From Diatrype stigma (Eukaryota > Ascomycota > Sordariomycetes > Xylariales > Diatrypaceae), in assembly GCA_022225965.2 (NCBI GenBank), contig JAKJXP020000009.1, positions 248,001 through 312,000 on the forward strand: a stretch of 64,000 nucleotides of DNA, read 5' to 3'. Position 1 is the stretch's first letter. Every line of letters starts with the position of its first letter. A program made the position numbers and the translations under genes. Under the pieces are notes generated by a model. The model made no database searches. It was not told where the DNA came from and saw nothing but the letters and a program-made list of their open reading frames with translations. Below are positions 43,801 through 55,296 of the stretch, in pieces.

Positions 43801-46264
43801 ACGATATGCGTATTCGCCGCCGCCAAGGGTTTTATTGCTCTCAGCTGATAGGCGCCTGCCTCGCCTAGACCCTTAGGTGTGAGTAGCTGTACGATCACAG
43901 CCGCCCAAGCGCAGCCATGCAGAAGACTCAATTAGCCCCTATATAGACCTAAGACCGACAAATGAGAATCTTCTCGGTGTCACGGGTAAGGCTATTGGTT
44001 CAAGGCATCCTCTCTTCTCCATTATTTCGTTATCAGCTTGATAGCAAACCAAGCCAGGTAATAGATGCCAGCCTTTGAATAACGAGGGGTTGAGAGTATC
44101 TTACCGTTGTTTGAGGAGGTCATCGACCTTGGGTTACAGCCATCACTACTATGTACTCCGATGGACTGACTTCGCATCCACAAACGCCAATATGAAGATT
44201 GGAGTATCCGGAGAAAACACAGCGGCGATGTTGATCGGGCTTGTCTTGACGACATCGCCATCATATATCGCGTAGCCTAGATAGCAACACGAACAGTAGC
44301 TTCGTGTACAGGAACTCATGGCTCGAGGCACATAAGCTTGCACTAGTAGTCACTGTCCATGGACCATTATACCGTTTGCCTATTAGCTTGATTGGCCCAA
44401 CCTTTTTTTGCCTTTGATCTGCCTTTATAGCTGTACTACTCGATTGGGGGGAAAGGGGGGTCCTATCATCTCGAAGGCAGGTCAAGCCAACAACCTTGCC
44501 GATCACGTCTGCATCTGTTTTCCAGTTAGCTCTATCAGCTCGATAGGAAGCAATGTGGTCGGGGAGGTTACTATACCGTTGTTCATATGGCTTACTGCTG
44601 CATAGTGAGATCTAGCGTCGCCGTCGCGAACGTAGATGACCTCGTCGCATAGCAACCGAGAAGCATTGAGACGGGGTCAGAATGGTCCTTTAGTCTATGT
44701 AAGGATGGCTAGGTCCCCAGGACCTAGGAAGTAGTAAGGACAGTTCACCGGGCTCGTCAGACTACACTCATTCGTCCTTTGACATTGGTCATTAGTTTCA
44801 GTATGAGCAGCAAACGCGGTTAGCGGCGACATGGGGAATCGCGGAGAATGAGAGCCCAGGATCTACTGGCACTATCAAGCGCCTGAATAGCACTTTGGCC
44901 TTCGGGTCGCTTGCGGCTTCTTGTGGCATAGCTTCTGGGAATAGGCTTTCTATTTTATAGGGGCAAGGGGGTTCCTCCGAGAAGTGGTGGTGATCCCCCT
45001 ATCATCTCGACATCTTGATGCTAGGAATTTACAGGGTAATAGTTATTAGAAATAAGTTGGGGCCCGAGAGCTGGGAAGTCTAACCTTAGGTCTGAATTTC
45101 TTTGTCGGTATCGTCACTTGTTCATCACGGTCTAATTCTGCAGCATCGCATTTGTGGTACGATGGTATAGACCGTTGGTTGTTCTTACAATCCATAACTC
45201 CCAGACAGCAGACTCTGGAAGCCATGGTCCAAACTTTTGAAGTGTTCCTTGACTATCACATATCTCTCACTTGCTTCTCTTTAGGATAACTTACGAGGGA
45301 TCACGTAATAACCCACGAATCTTCGATTCCCCATCATGTATTATGCTCTACACCCATTACACGATGCTTGACGTTGGACTGCAGACTATCCTAGGCATCC
45401 AAGCAGCAAGTTCGTTGGTAAGCAAGCATATTACTTTCTGCGGTGAGTTTCACCTTGGAGAATTAAGCTTGATGTTTCTCAATAACACACCTAGTTCGTT
45501 GCACCAGTTACTACGAAGTTACTTCCTGCAATCGCTCAAACGGTGATAACTCGAAAACGTACTGACCAAATTTCAAACAAGATCATAACCCAATTGGACT
45601 TGGAAAGTAATTACAATAACTATCGGCCTGGATGCCACCATGATACACCCCTTGCGTCTTGTCCGGGTCGCCCATTACTTAAAGGGGCAGCGGTTGAAGG
45701 TTTCAGCGAACCGATACAAGACACGACCTCAATGTCTTGCCATGCACAGAGCAAACTGAGCCCTCCAATGTAAGGGGGTATTATACAAGGTAGTTATTGC
45801 GAATGAGCTTGGTAATAGGTAGGCAACAAAGTACAACATGCAAAAGAAAGGAGAACTTGCTGGGCTAACTACAAAACTGTCCGATAAATGGTAGATTATT
45901 TCACACCTCAGCAAGGAGGCATACATATTCATTCACCCTTCCCCCCTTTTTTACCGCTGCTCTCCAACACAGCAGATAAACACCTTTTCCGAGAAACTCA
46001 GTCGCTTTGAAACAAAGGAAAGGGGGCTTTGGCATATCTAATTGCCAATGAAGACCACTGGAACACACTGCAGTTTGGCCAGTCACCAACTCAAACAAAA
46101 CGCAAAGGGCATAGCAAAACACCCAGGTACGCCTCGTACCCGTAAGTCCATCAGTCAGTCCCGCCCACACATACATGACTTCATACAATCTGTACATCCT
46201 CCTTCTCCCCTCCCACCCCATCCATCTCTTTCTTCATTATCACCGCCTCCACGCAACAAACCCC
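40813..46264. other. Long gene-poor region between cki1 and wetA, 5.4 kb
   Basis: No ORF with domain support. The left 600 bp is the leader/promoter of cki1 and holds a CAG repeat. The remainder is AT-leaning with scattered TACCTACCTAGTACTAGG words (about 41970) and short ORF fragments. It may hide old transposon relics that I cannot recognise by eye. Confidence 0.45.
41347..41380. repeat. CAG/CTG trinucleotide repeat upstream of cki1
   Basis: CAGCAGCAAGCAGCAGCAGC continuing for 34 nt with one A insertion. It is about 540 bp upstream of the kinase start codon and probably in its leader or promoter (read as CTG on the transcribed sense). Confidence 0.9.
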
Positions 46265-49051
46265 TCAACACCTCTCCCCATCAACATAGCTCCTGCCATG
46301 ACCTCCATGACCGCCATCATGCTCAACATGACCGTCAGCACCACGACGATGCTGCTGCTGCTGCTGCTGCTGACCGTTCGCATTCCCATTCGCACTGACG
46401 AACACCCCACCCCACAGCCCCTGCTCGATGAACTTGTCGACGTCGCCGCCGGCCTCCTTGACGGCGCGGATGGTCGCCTCGCTGATGCGGCGCTGGCGGT
46501 CCGCGAGCTCCTTCTCGCGCCGCGCCTTCGTCTTGCTCGACCCCGACGGCGCCACCCCCATCATCAGCACGTTCTTGTCGCTCGGCGTGAAGTTGACGAA
46601 CCCGATCATGGCCGCCGCCCCCCGGTTGCTGCTGCTGGTGCTGCTGGTGCTGCTGCTGGCCCGCCGCCCCCCGCCGCCCGGCGTCATCGTCGCGCCCGCT
46701 TCCGCGTGATCGAGATCCATGTCGATTCCGCCACCGCCACCGCCGAGACCGTGGCCGAAGGAGCCCGACGCCGCCGCCGTCGCGGATCGCGGCGTGTGCG
46801 GCAGCGGCTCACCGTTTCCGTTCAGGGATGATGCCCGCCGATTGTGATTCCCACCGCCGCCACCACCCACGTTCCCGCTATTGAAAGACCGTCTCTTCCG
46901 TACGGAGATGGAGCTCGATCGGTGCTGGTGCGGCGGCTGCTGCTGGTGGTGGTAATGAGGAGGGTAAGGAGGCAGCAGGTGCGAGCGCCCGCCGTGCGGC
47001 AGGTGGTGCGCCGGCGAGGGCGACATGGAGGACTCCCGTATGGAGAACGCGGAGCGGCTGTGGTGCAGCTTCCGCGGCGACGTCATGCTGCCGCCGCCGC
47101 CGCCGCCGTGGTGGTGCCGGGCTCCTGAGGAGGGGGCGCGGGGCCGCGCCCGCCTTGGCTGCTCCGGGTGCTGGTGCGGCGTGCGCTGGTATTGCTGCTG
47201 GTAGTGCTGCTGGTGACGCGAGGGGGTGGTAGATGAGAGTGTAGGCATGGGAAAGCTGGACCCGTCCGCCCCAGTCGCCAGCGCTCGCGTCGTCGAAGCG
47301 GAACTCCCGCCGTTCCCGTCGTCAGCAGCAGCCTCATTGCTGCCGCCGCCGCTTCCGCCATTGAGGTTCAGGTTGTTGGCGGCAGCGGTGCTCAGCACGG
47401 CCGCCTGCGGCTGGCGCGGCTGCGGCATGTGGATCATGAGGCCCGAGAGCTCGTCGTTGCCGCCACCGAGGCTGCCATAGTCGTACGATGACATATCGGC
47501 CGCCGTGATCTGCTGCTGCTGGAGTAGGGATGCGTTGTGCATCGTGGCCACGTTGTTGTTGCTTACATGGGATTGGGGGTGGTGGCCTCCTTCGCAATCC
47601 GCCTCCCACCACCCGGGGCTGGGCAGCTCTCCGCCATTTCCGTTGGGATTACTGATGTCGTTCTCGGCAATGTAGACCGGAGCAGTAGCCGCCGATGAGG
47701 AGGCCCATAGTTGGACGTCGTCTGTGGGGGAGGTGGTCAGGAGACCGTCCATGGTAGACCACGCGGCCGCGACGTTGTCGTGATGCAATTGTGACCCGTG
47801 CTTGCCCTGTCTGTATGAGGCTGCATTGTTGTTGCCATTGCCATTGCCGTCTCTGTTGCCGGCGGGTTCAGTGACGGCCGGCATGCCGTGCTGGTAGAAG
47901 GCATCGGCCCCCTCCAGCACGGGAGTGTGCAAGGGCGTATCTTGGCCTTGGATCGTCATCGACGAGCCGCCGTTGGTAGCTGCAGCAGTGCTCACCATCA
48001 AGCCGTCGCAGAACGGGTCATCGAAGTTTCCGCTGACGAAGCGCATGCCATGATGACCCGGCGTGGGGATGGTGCCCGTCAGGGGCGGCGACAGGGGCAG
48101 GCCGTCGTTGTCGACAACGGGCTCGGACTTGATGGCTATCTGATGGTGAATATGCCCCATGTGCGCGTCAGGGCCTTGCTGCTGTTGATAATGATGCTGC
48201 TGCTGCTGCTGTGGCGGCGGCTGTTGCTGTTGTTGATACTGCCTAGAGGGCCTCACGCCCCTCTTGAACGCAGCTCCCATGATTGGAGTGCCGTGCGGGC
48301 TGCCGCCGCCGCCGTGCCTGTTGTTATTGTGATCCGCTGCCACTGTTGCTGGTCTAGATGAGCGGTGTGTCGCCCTACGGACCGTGGCGTACACCGACTC
48401 CACGAAACGGTGGTGCTTTCGCGGGCTCAGCGATGGCGGCGTGCTGGTCTGTTGTTGTGATAGAAAGGGCGGGCTCGAGGGGGCCGTTGCGTTGGCCTTG
48501 GGAGACCGCAGGGAGATGCCCTCGAGACGGAGAAGCTCTGAGTCGGAGATGGAGCCGCCGAGGACCGGGTCGCCCGTCAGCACGGAGAGGAGGTCGGGCG
48601 GCGGCGTGGAGGAGCCGTTGTGATGAAGGTGGCGATGATGGAGGTGATCAAGATCTACTGCATCGGAAACGTCCCGCGGGGACGAGATCGTGAAAGGGTC
48701 GTCGATTGCTGTCGTTGTCGTCGCCGCCGCCGTGGAACCGACCACCCCAGTCGCTGCTGCGGGCCGACCGATATCAGAAAGACGCTCCTGTTGGGCGTTC
48801 GACGAGCTCGCCAAGCTTCTGTCATCCTTCAGTGAGTCGAGGAGGAGGGACGGGCTCGGCGGATCCTGCTCGAACATGTCGTCGGCGCTGAGGCCCACCG
48901 TCGTCGCCCCTGGATCCCCCGCATCAAAGGTGACAAACTGGTCAAAGAAGCTCTCGGGTGCCACCGCCCCAAGCTCGTCATTGTCTGACCAGTAGGCGAG
49001 GTGCCCTTGGTCTTTGTCCATGGGGTAGTGCACCGCCGTGAAGGCCATCAC
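46265..49051 (-). CDS. wetA: Developmental regulatory protein WetA
   Basis: Single long ORF of 928 residues. The N-terminus (SFFDQFVTFDAGDPGATT) and the C-terminal ESC1/WetA-related domain (about residues 818-882: FVNFTPSDKNVLMMGVAPSG, SKTKARREKELADRQRRISE, AIRAVKEAGG in variant form) identify WetA. In Aspergilli WetA is the last gene of the BrlA-AbaA-WetA cascade, acting in conidial wall maturation, spore metabolism and dormancy; orthologues also control sporulation in Sordariomycetes. This copy is longer than the A. nidulans protein, inflated by Gln, His, Gly, Ser and Asn runs. The 3' end encodes a polyQ run (CTG on the plus strand near 46350). It is nuclear and DNA-binding in studied species. 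Upstream DNA carries AbaA-type sites. No intron is needed for the frame. Confidence 0.92.
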   Translation of the reverse strand: MMAFTAVHYPMDKDQGHLAYWSDNDELGAVAPESFFDQFVTFDAGDPGATTVGLSADDMFEQDPPSPSLLLDSLKDDRSLASSSNAQQERLSDIGRPAAATGVVGSTAAATTTTAIDDPFTISSPRDVSDAVDLDHLHHRHLHHNGSSTPPPDLLSVLTGDPVLGGSISDSELLRLEGISLRSPKANATAPSSPPFLSQQQTSTPPSLSPRKHHRFVESVYATVRRATHRSSRPATVAADHNNNRHGGGGSPHGTPIMGAAFKRGVRPSRQYQQQQQPPPQQQQQHHYQQQQGPDAHMGHIHHQIAIKSEPVVDNDGLPLSPPLTGTIPTPGHHGMRFVSGNFDDPFCDGLMVSTAAATNGGSSMTIQGQDTPLHTPVLEGADAFYQHGMPAVTEPAGNRDGNGNGNNNAASYRQGKHGSQLHHDNVAAAWSTMDGLLTTSPTDDVQLWASSSAATAPVYIAENDISNPNGNGGELPSPGWWEADCEGGHHPQSHVSNNNVATMHNASLLQQQQITAADMSSYDYGSLGGGNDELSGLMIHMPQPRQPQAAVLSTAAANNLNLNGGSGGGSNEAAADDGNGGSSASTTRALATGADGSSFPMPTLSSTTPSRHQQHYQQQYQRTPHQHPEQPRRARPRAPSSGARHHHGGGGGGSMTSPRKLHHSRSAFSIRESSMSPSPAHHLPHGGRSHLLPPYPPHYHHQQQPPHQHRSSSISVRKRRSFNSGNVGGGGGGNHNRRASSLNGNGEPLPHTPRSATAAASGSFGHGLGGGGGGIDMDLDHAEAGATMTPGGGGRRASSSTSSTSSSNRGAAAMIGFVNFTPSDKNVLMMGVAPSGSSKTKARREKELADRQRRISEATIRAVKEAGGDVDKFIEQGLWGGVFVSANGNANGQQQQQQQHRRGADGHVEHDGGHGGHGRSYVDGERC

Positions 49052-49456
49052 GCCGAAGAAAAAAGAAGGGGTAAAAGCAAAAAGGAGAATCGTAGTAGCT
49101 CAGCTCAGCAGTCAGCTCGAGCTCTAGGGTGGTGTTGCTTGAAGCGAGATCTCAACCCCTCGTCGGCCAGGAGGAAAGCGTGTTGTGCAGAAAGGGATGA
49201 GGAAGAATATAAAAGTGAGTTAGAAGAACCGCCGGGGAAAATGGTGAGAATAAGTTGTATCCGTCCGTATCTGGTATGTAAGTCAACAAAACATGGGCAT
49301 GAGAAGGGACTGCCACAGCAACAGCAGCATAGGTATGAAGACGATTATATAAGCCACGTTTCTTGAGGCTGAAACGATATCAAGCATCTAGTAGCATCGA
49401 GTGAGCCACGAATAGAATAGATAATTAGATAATCAAATATCTAGGGAGGGGTGTGA

Positions 49457-49462
49457 GGAATG
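49457..49462 (-). promoter_or_regulatory. AbaA-type site CATTCC upstream of wetA (1)
   Basis: CATTCC on the minus strand, about 410 bp before the wetA ATG. It matches the CATTCY AbaA recognition sequence. A hexamer is weak evidence alone. Confidence 0.35.
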
Positions 49463-49530
49463 TGAGGCAATAACAACAAGAAAAGTTTCGAGGGATGGAG
49501 AGAGAGAGAGAGCTTTGACGGAATATGCAT

Positions 49531-49536
49531 CATTCC
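49531..49536 (+). promoter_or_regulatory. AbaA-type site CATTCC upstream of wetA (2)
   Basis: CATTCC on the plus strand, about 480 bp before the wetA ATG and 74 bp from the first site. Confidence 0.35.
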
Positions 49537-49879
49537 ACGAGCACCCTTTTAAGTGTTCCGACGGGGAAGCCAACAGTGCCGATACTCGAGTCCTGCCCCG
49601 AGTCTCCCACGCCTCCTCCTCATCCTCTTGGTGCACCACTGGCCGAGTATCATCATGATCGGGCCCCATATCTGAGACACAATTCTCGAGGTAGGGAACA
49701 AAGAGATGCTATTCTGATCAAAGAAAGAAAAGGAGGTAGTCAAGGCCATCGTAGGTTGACGAGGATGGGAGAAGTTGACAGAAGAGGGACCCTGCACATC
49801 CGCCGACTTGCGCGGGAGTCCTGCGGATTGTGGTGTGCAAGTGCATGTTTTGCGTGGTGTGAGGTGACAAAGAGACACT

Positions 49880-49885
49880 GGAATG
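49880..49885 (-). promoter_or_regulatory. AbaA-type site CATTCC upstream of wetA (3)
   Basis: CATTCC on the minus strand, about 830 bp before the wetA ATG. Confidence 0.3.
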
Positions 49886-50836
49886 TCGGCTCATTTGGCC
49901 GAGGAACGAGTCCAGGTCGCCCAATCGATCGGCCCCAGTCTGTAAAAACAAGGAATCATCGCCCATTCATTGCTTGCCCAGCAACGGGCCCAACCTGGGG
50001 AAAATCAGTTAATTTGTATTATCAATATCGCCTAATAGGGGGCCTCGAGCACATAGCAGGTGTTAGGCACGTAATCCTACGTACGTATAGTTAGTAGAGA
50101 ATAGCTACTAAGGGATGCAGATACGCACCTAAGGGAAGACCCTCTCTTCAAATCCAATTGTGCCTAGCTTGCGCTCATTAGATGTTATTGACAGGCTACC
50201 CACGGTGTTGTCCGCGAGCTTGCAAGAATGGATTCCTTTGTCAGCAAGTCTACAATCGCATCGTCGAGGCGCTTTGCGGACAAAGACCAAATGCCTCGGC
50301 GACGCCTCCGTTTCCGAAAGCAACAATGAGTAAGATAAGAAACCCTTCGAGATCGCAATGGCTTGATTGATGTATGTTGAGCTAGCTATCCTGAAGTGGC
50401 GACAGCTTTTGTTGAAAGGATCCCCTTGTTGAAGTGTGACCTTACGCTCCTCTCACCTAGGTGGGCGCAAGGTCTGTCCGCATTGGACTTGACCACCCAC
50501 GTAGTCCACACACGGCTCTTCATATTGCAAGAGCCTACCATGCCCCCCTTTCCTTACTCACTTATAAGCTCCTTTCCTTTGTCGCCTCGGTCCTTACCGG
50601 CCAGTAGAGAGAACTACTATAGCAAGTAAAGTAACCAGGCAACATGCCGTGAGCCCGTCTAAACCCCTGATGTATACAGACACCAGGTACCATTCTCCCA
50701 AATGCTCACCCGTGGTAACCAAATGTCCTGCTTTATTTTTATAATGCCGTCCACCACTCAAAACTCCAGTCCAATGGGGTATATGCGATAAATCAATTTC
50801 CCAACGCCCAAATACACGATGTGTCCCTGAACCTGT

Positions 50837-51835
50837 TTATGTCGTTGTCGTCGCCGCCGTCGCCGCCGTGCCCGCTGGTTCTGCCGGTGGTGCATATGGC
50901 TTCGTCTTCGGCTTCCTCCTCCGCATCCTCGGTATGTTCCTCTTCATGTTCCGACACTGGACCCCCACGTCCATCGACGTCCTGTATCTCAGGGTGGTGC
51001 CCGGTTTCTTCACCCCAGTCGGAGCGCCCGCTTCCCTCAGGGCGATCGTGTCGTCCAGCAGATTCTCGTCTGCGCCCTCGCAGTAGTTCGTGTCGACCTC
51101 TAGGTCCATGAGGTGGTCGAAGTCGGCAAGCCCAGAAGAGGTGGTGGTGGTGGTGGTGCTTGATACCGCCGCTGCGGGGGGTGGGGGGATGCGCAGCAGC
51201 GAGGGTCGCGTCGTCAAGACCGGAGGCTCTAGGGTAGCGCCTTGCACATTGCACTGCACCTCGTGCTCGACCATGTTGGTCAGCAGGTTCTCCAGACAGG
51301 GGTGGTTGTGCTGCTGCTGTTGAGGTCGCGGGTCTGTCTGCCGCCGGAGTCTTCTTGACGAGATAGCTTCTGAACTTGGATCCGTGCCGGGACCTGTCAA
51401 TTCCGGCTGTGAAATCCCCTCTGCCCTCTGTCGATATGAGGCCTGCGGCCTGTCCCCCTTATGATTCGTGGGAGGCTGTGTTCGAAAAGTTGCCACTGGC
51501 CCTCCCGCGTGCTGTATTCGCGCACAGCCTCTCGCTACTAGACATTCCGAGCTGTCCTCTGGTAAGATCCGGGACGACTGTATCCGTGCCTGCCTGCCTG
51601 AGATGGAGGCCTGCTCACGAAGCTCGTGCGCAAGCCGATCTATTCCTTCATTCTCGGCCAGGCCGTGGACAGTGATATCGGAAGCAAGAGGGTGAGCTGG
51701 TCTAGCCGGCGCGGCAGCTAGTGAATAGCGACCGTTGTGACAGGCGCTAGGGCTAGTTGGTGAAATGGGTGGATCATCGTGGTCGGACATGCCATCCGGA
51801 TCTACAGTCAAGCCGAATATATAATCCTCGAACAT
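50837..51835 (-). CDS. Uncharacterised protein, 332 residues, basic C-terminal patch
   Basis: One uninterrupted ORF starting MFEDYIFGLTVDPDGMSDHD. I do not recognise the family. The first 150 residues are acidic to neutral and disordered; a short helical segment CLENLLTNMVEHEVQCNV follows (about 180-197); then a Pro and Thr-rich linker. An ordered-looking block DFDHLMDLEVDTNYCEGADE and DDTIALREAGAPTGVKK comes next, leading to the strongly basic MKRNIPRMRRRKPKTKPY near the C-terminus, a likely nuclear localisation or nucleic-acid-binding patch. No signal peptide or membrane helix. Coding is supported by length, GC-rich third positions and non-random composition. It lies upstream of wetA in the same orientation, 1.8 kb away, which is too far for a shared transcript. 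Confidence 0.6.
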   Translation of the reverse strand: MFEDYIFGLTVDPDGMSDHDDPPISPTSPSACHNGRYSLAAAPARPAHPLASDITVHGLAENEGIDRLAHELREQASISGRQARIQSSRILPEDSSECLVARGCARIQHAGGPVATFRTQPPTNHKGDRPQASYRQRAEGISQPELTGPGTDPSSEAISSRRLRRQTDPRPQQQQHNHPCLENLLTNMVEHEVQCNVQGATLEPPVLTTRPSLLRIPPPPAAAVSSTTTTTTSSGLADFDHLMDLEVDTNYCEGADENLLDDTIALREAGAPTGVKKPGTTLRYRTSMDVGVQCRNMKRNIPRMRRRKPKTKPYAPPAEPAGTAATAATTTT

Positions 51836-52170
51836 GTTTCGTTCGGTATCCAGGTGTTGTGGCCTGGGTCCGGCGTCCAGTGTTGTCGAGACGTGAAACC
51901 AAGCCTGAGGGAGGAGTCTGGACGGTCTTCAGCAGAAGAGGGGATTTGACAGGTTGCTGCAGGTGTAATGTTGGTTGTCAAGAGAAGATTCCGGGGGCGC
52001 TGGGATTTTTAGTACCACCCGCACCTCTAACCAGCAGCTACTGTGTAGCTAAACAACCTTGAATAAACAGCCTGGCAGCAGCAGCTAAGCTCGAACAAAC
52101 TCACGACTGGTTCTCCTCACGACTTACATAGTACGAGTCAAGAGTCCAGGGTGATCGATCGAAGCTGGAG

Positions 52171-52209
52171 GGTGACACTGACACTGACACTGGCACTGAC
52201 ACTGACACC
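52171..52209. repeat. (ACTGAC)n hexamer repeat
   Basis: About six units of TGACAC, with one G substitution. Confidence 0.9.
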
Positions 52210-52700
52210 AGAGCGAAACGCCTTTAGCCATGGATCCGATAGCATGTCGCGCTAATGCAGAGCTAATTGGCCTCTTTATTAGCCCTGGTAACCCTGCCTG
52301 CCCTGCCTGCACTGCTCCCACGGCGGCGGTTGATCGACTTCCTGGCCAGGCGTATTACGTCTTGTACGGCCGGTTGGTTACTAGGTATTGTACCTACCTA
52401 TGTACATACCTACATACCTACTTACACATTGTACATACCACATCATACGTACAGCAATTCCTGCCTTTCTTGACCTGCTCTTGCTGTGGCAGGTGCTCAG
52501 CTTCGCAACGCAGGCATGAGCAGCATGAGGTAATCCAGAGCAGCAGGCACGGGTTGGACAGGGAAGAATTGAATCATGTGTCACCAGATGATTGCCCGAG
52601 TCTATCGATGCAGCATCGCTTCGTCGCTTGTTAAGTTCGACCCGTCAAACCTCAATTCATCCGATGATGGCGAAGCTACCAAACCTACAACCTGCCTGCA

Positions 52701-52772
52701 TATATACATACACACATACATACACACATACATACACACATACATACACACATACATACACACATACATACA
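52701..52772. repeat. (ACACATACAT)n decamer repeat
   Basis: About six to seven near-perfect 10-bp units. Open in several frames on both strands because the unit has no stop, which creates spurious ORFs. Confidence 0.92.
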
Positions 52773-53531
52773 TGTAGCGTCCCGCTGCGCAGGCCACGCT
52801 CCATGGTAGGGGAACCGTACAACGTGATTCCAGGTCTCATTGGCCCGTCGAATCCCTGCCAGCCACTGGAAGGCTTATTACAGGCTTGGCTAGGCTGCAT
52901 GGCTCTCGTACGATACCAGTCAACCGAGCTTCTCATGTCTCGCATGTGCTTGCGTACATACTGTAGGTAGACTACCTACTTTTAAGAAGTCATCTTGGCG
53001 TTCTCGTAGTTTAGCATGTACGTGTGCGTTGTACTAAGCAACGGCCAAACCCCGTTTCATCACGATAGACACCGACACCAGGATTGCCAAAAACCAGGAT
53101 CGCCAAAGGAAGACGTCAAGACCCATGGAAGGCTCCTTGAAGAACAGTAAGACAGTCGGTCGCGCCGTGGGTGCATGTACCGCACACACGGGTATTGCAC
53201 ACAGCTGTGTAGTTAGGGGAACAGCAAGGAGGATCCGGTCGGGGGGTCGGGGTTTGGCTGCGTCAACTTTTCCCAACTTCCTCGACAGAGTTTCCACGTT
53301 TCTGGATACCGATGACACCCAAGTGCAGCCGAGTGGGCAGCTAGCCAGTGATTGGCTTCTGGGGGGGTAAGGGTCTGGCAAGGTTTGGGAAGCTGAACGA
53401 CTGGAACTGGAGGTTGTCCGGGTTTGTCTGCATGCCAAGAGCCTCTTCGCGGCCCCCACTTCGAGGACCACTGGTTCCAACTTCCGAGATTCCTCGCGGG
53501 GGAGACAGCCAGGCGAAGACCAATCACGAGC

Positions 53532-53605
53532 CGGGAGGGCTACGGGGTCCTACGGGGGTCACGGGGTCTTACGGGCGCTACTGGGGGGTGCCTACGGGGG
53601 CCTCT
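53532..53605 (+). repeat. G-rich TACGGGG-type repeat, G-quadruplex-prone
   Basis: Eight runs of three to six G within 74 nt, many in the context CTACGGGG or TCACGGGG. The translation looks collagen-like (GxxG) in one frame, but no gene structure supports it. Confidence 0.75.
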
Positions 53606-54084
53606 GGAGAGAATTGCCACGACCGCGGGAGGTGATCGGCCTCAGGAGGGTAAATTAGGGCCGATTTCCCCTTCGTAGAGGGATACTATGCCAGAATCAC
53701 CTGTCAGGCACACAAGTACGCATGTACTTGATAGATTATCACGTATTCCACCTACCTGCCTATATCATTTGGGGGCAAATTAGCTGAGAGATCATGCCCC
53801 CAGTGCACCCCCAGTGCAGGGTGGTAGTACTGCGTGTGGAGCGATGATGCCCTTTCGCTGTTTATTCTAGGGCCGGGAAAGACCGGCATTCATGATTCTG
53901 AGATGGCACCAACTGCAGACTGCAGTTGACATCCCATCCACATCATACATATATATACAGGTACTCAGTAGAGCATTATGAGTTGGAAGCCGGGGATATT
54001 TGGAATCAGGTATGCACCTACGGACCAAAGAGAAAGGGGGGATGGGAGTAAGGGGTTTGCGGTTTCTGGAATCCAATGAGGCAG

Positions 54085-54123
54085 TGCTGGCAATGCTGGC
54101 AAACGCTGGCAAACGCTGGCAAT
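54085..54123 (+). repeat. (GCTGGCAAAC)n imperfect tandem repeat
   Basis: Four imperfect copies of GCTGGCAA(AC/T). Non-coding. Confidence 0.85.
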
Positions 54124-55287
54124 AGGCAGGGAGGTGCATCCAGATCCTCCCAGTCGTTATCGTAGCGATCAAATCATGGCATTGGAAGGCGTTTTCAAAT
54201 GACCAACCTCAGGAATATTTACGTTCCGAAACGCGACAAGGCGATGCAACTACAACCTTAAACGATACCGAGAACGGGGCGCCACATGATGAAGTCCAAT
54301 GAGCGACGAATCCGGAAAATTAAGCCTGCGAAGGGGGCCTGCATAAATTAGCTACCTCGTCAGAAGTTGTATGTCTCAGTCCCATCCCATCCCATGGCGA
54401 TGGAACGTGGCTGATTGTAACATCAGACATGTGTGTACAAACAAGTTTCAAGAATCACGCATTTGTTACCGACTTCGATGAAGTTGGGCTCGCCCCCTGG
54501 CAATAGTGGCATATAACATTCGTGTCACGTGTCGACGGTTTGGATCAACCCCTTTCTCTTCCCCTTTCACTGTTGTGTGTTTTTCACCAACTTGTCCGGG
54601 CACCGCGCAGAAACACATATTTGGTACTTTGTCCTCCAACTGCAAGCTTCAAAGTTGCGCCGTTTCACGTAAAGGACGTTGCTCAGAATTGATGGCTACT
54701 CCTACATACCCAGCCCGCAGGGTATTGAGACCTTTAGCCCCATTGAACAGTAGCTGAAGAAACTTTGGTTTACGGAGCCATAAATACGATGATATTGATA
54801 TACATAGGGATAATCAGAATGAGAACGCAGCCTTGAGATGCTCTCTCAGCCTGACCTACAATGTAACGTCGGGCTACATGCGTTACCATATATGACACAT
54901 TCAACTTCTAAGCGGCTTTCCTCTCCGTTCCGAAGCAATGGCGAGTTTGTGGCGCCCTTCTACGTCCATCCTCTATTCACGGTGTTGTATCACAGCCCAC
55001 ATCACGCTTTCTTTGTTCTCTGTAGACGGCTTCATTCGTTGGTAACAACACCGGTGCTAGTCTACCCCCATTGATCATATTAGACTCGTGGTATACTGTG
55101 AGTTGTGTATGATTCGTCATAAATCAAGTCCCGAAGACTGAACGCCATCTTTCTCTATCCCAGCTTCAGCTACTTCATTGTCTCTTGGTGCGAACAGAAA
55201 CAATTCCATTGAGATCTGAGAACCAAAAGGGGCACTGGAACAGACAGCTAAACACAAGATTTAGTACCTCTCTTTGTCTTATATCGG

Positions 55288-55296
55288 CTATATAAG
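55288..55296 (+). promoter_or_regulatory. TATA box of the 314-aa gene
   Basis: CTATATAAG about 100 bp before the ATG at 55392. Confidence 0.5.

Larger units (their letters stand above)
49052..50836. other. Intergenic, wetA promoter/leader region
   Basis: 1.8 kb upstream of wetA and downstream of the 332-aa orphan gene, both on the minus strand. It holds CATTCC sites (annotated separately) and a GAGAGAGAGA run at about 49499-49511. ORFs of 189 and 109 codons on opposite strands at 49525-50094 overlap each other and lack motifs. Confidence 0.5.

Noticed and set aside
46175..46831. 218-codon plus-strand ORF over the 3' end of wetA
   Set aside because: Antisense of the wetA C-terminal domain; low-complexity Arg/Ala.
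52576..52945. ORFs rich in Tyr/Ile/His/Thr or Cys/Met/Val on both strands
   Set aside because: The 10-bp ACACATACAT repeat has no stop in several frames, so these are repeat artefacts.
53424..53678. Collagen-like Gly-rich ORF
   Set aside because: The G-rich repeat alone generates the GxxG pattern; there is no signal peptide, domain or plausible gene structure.
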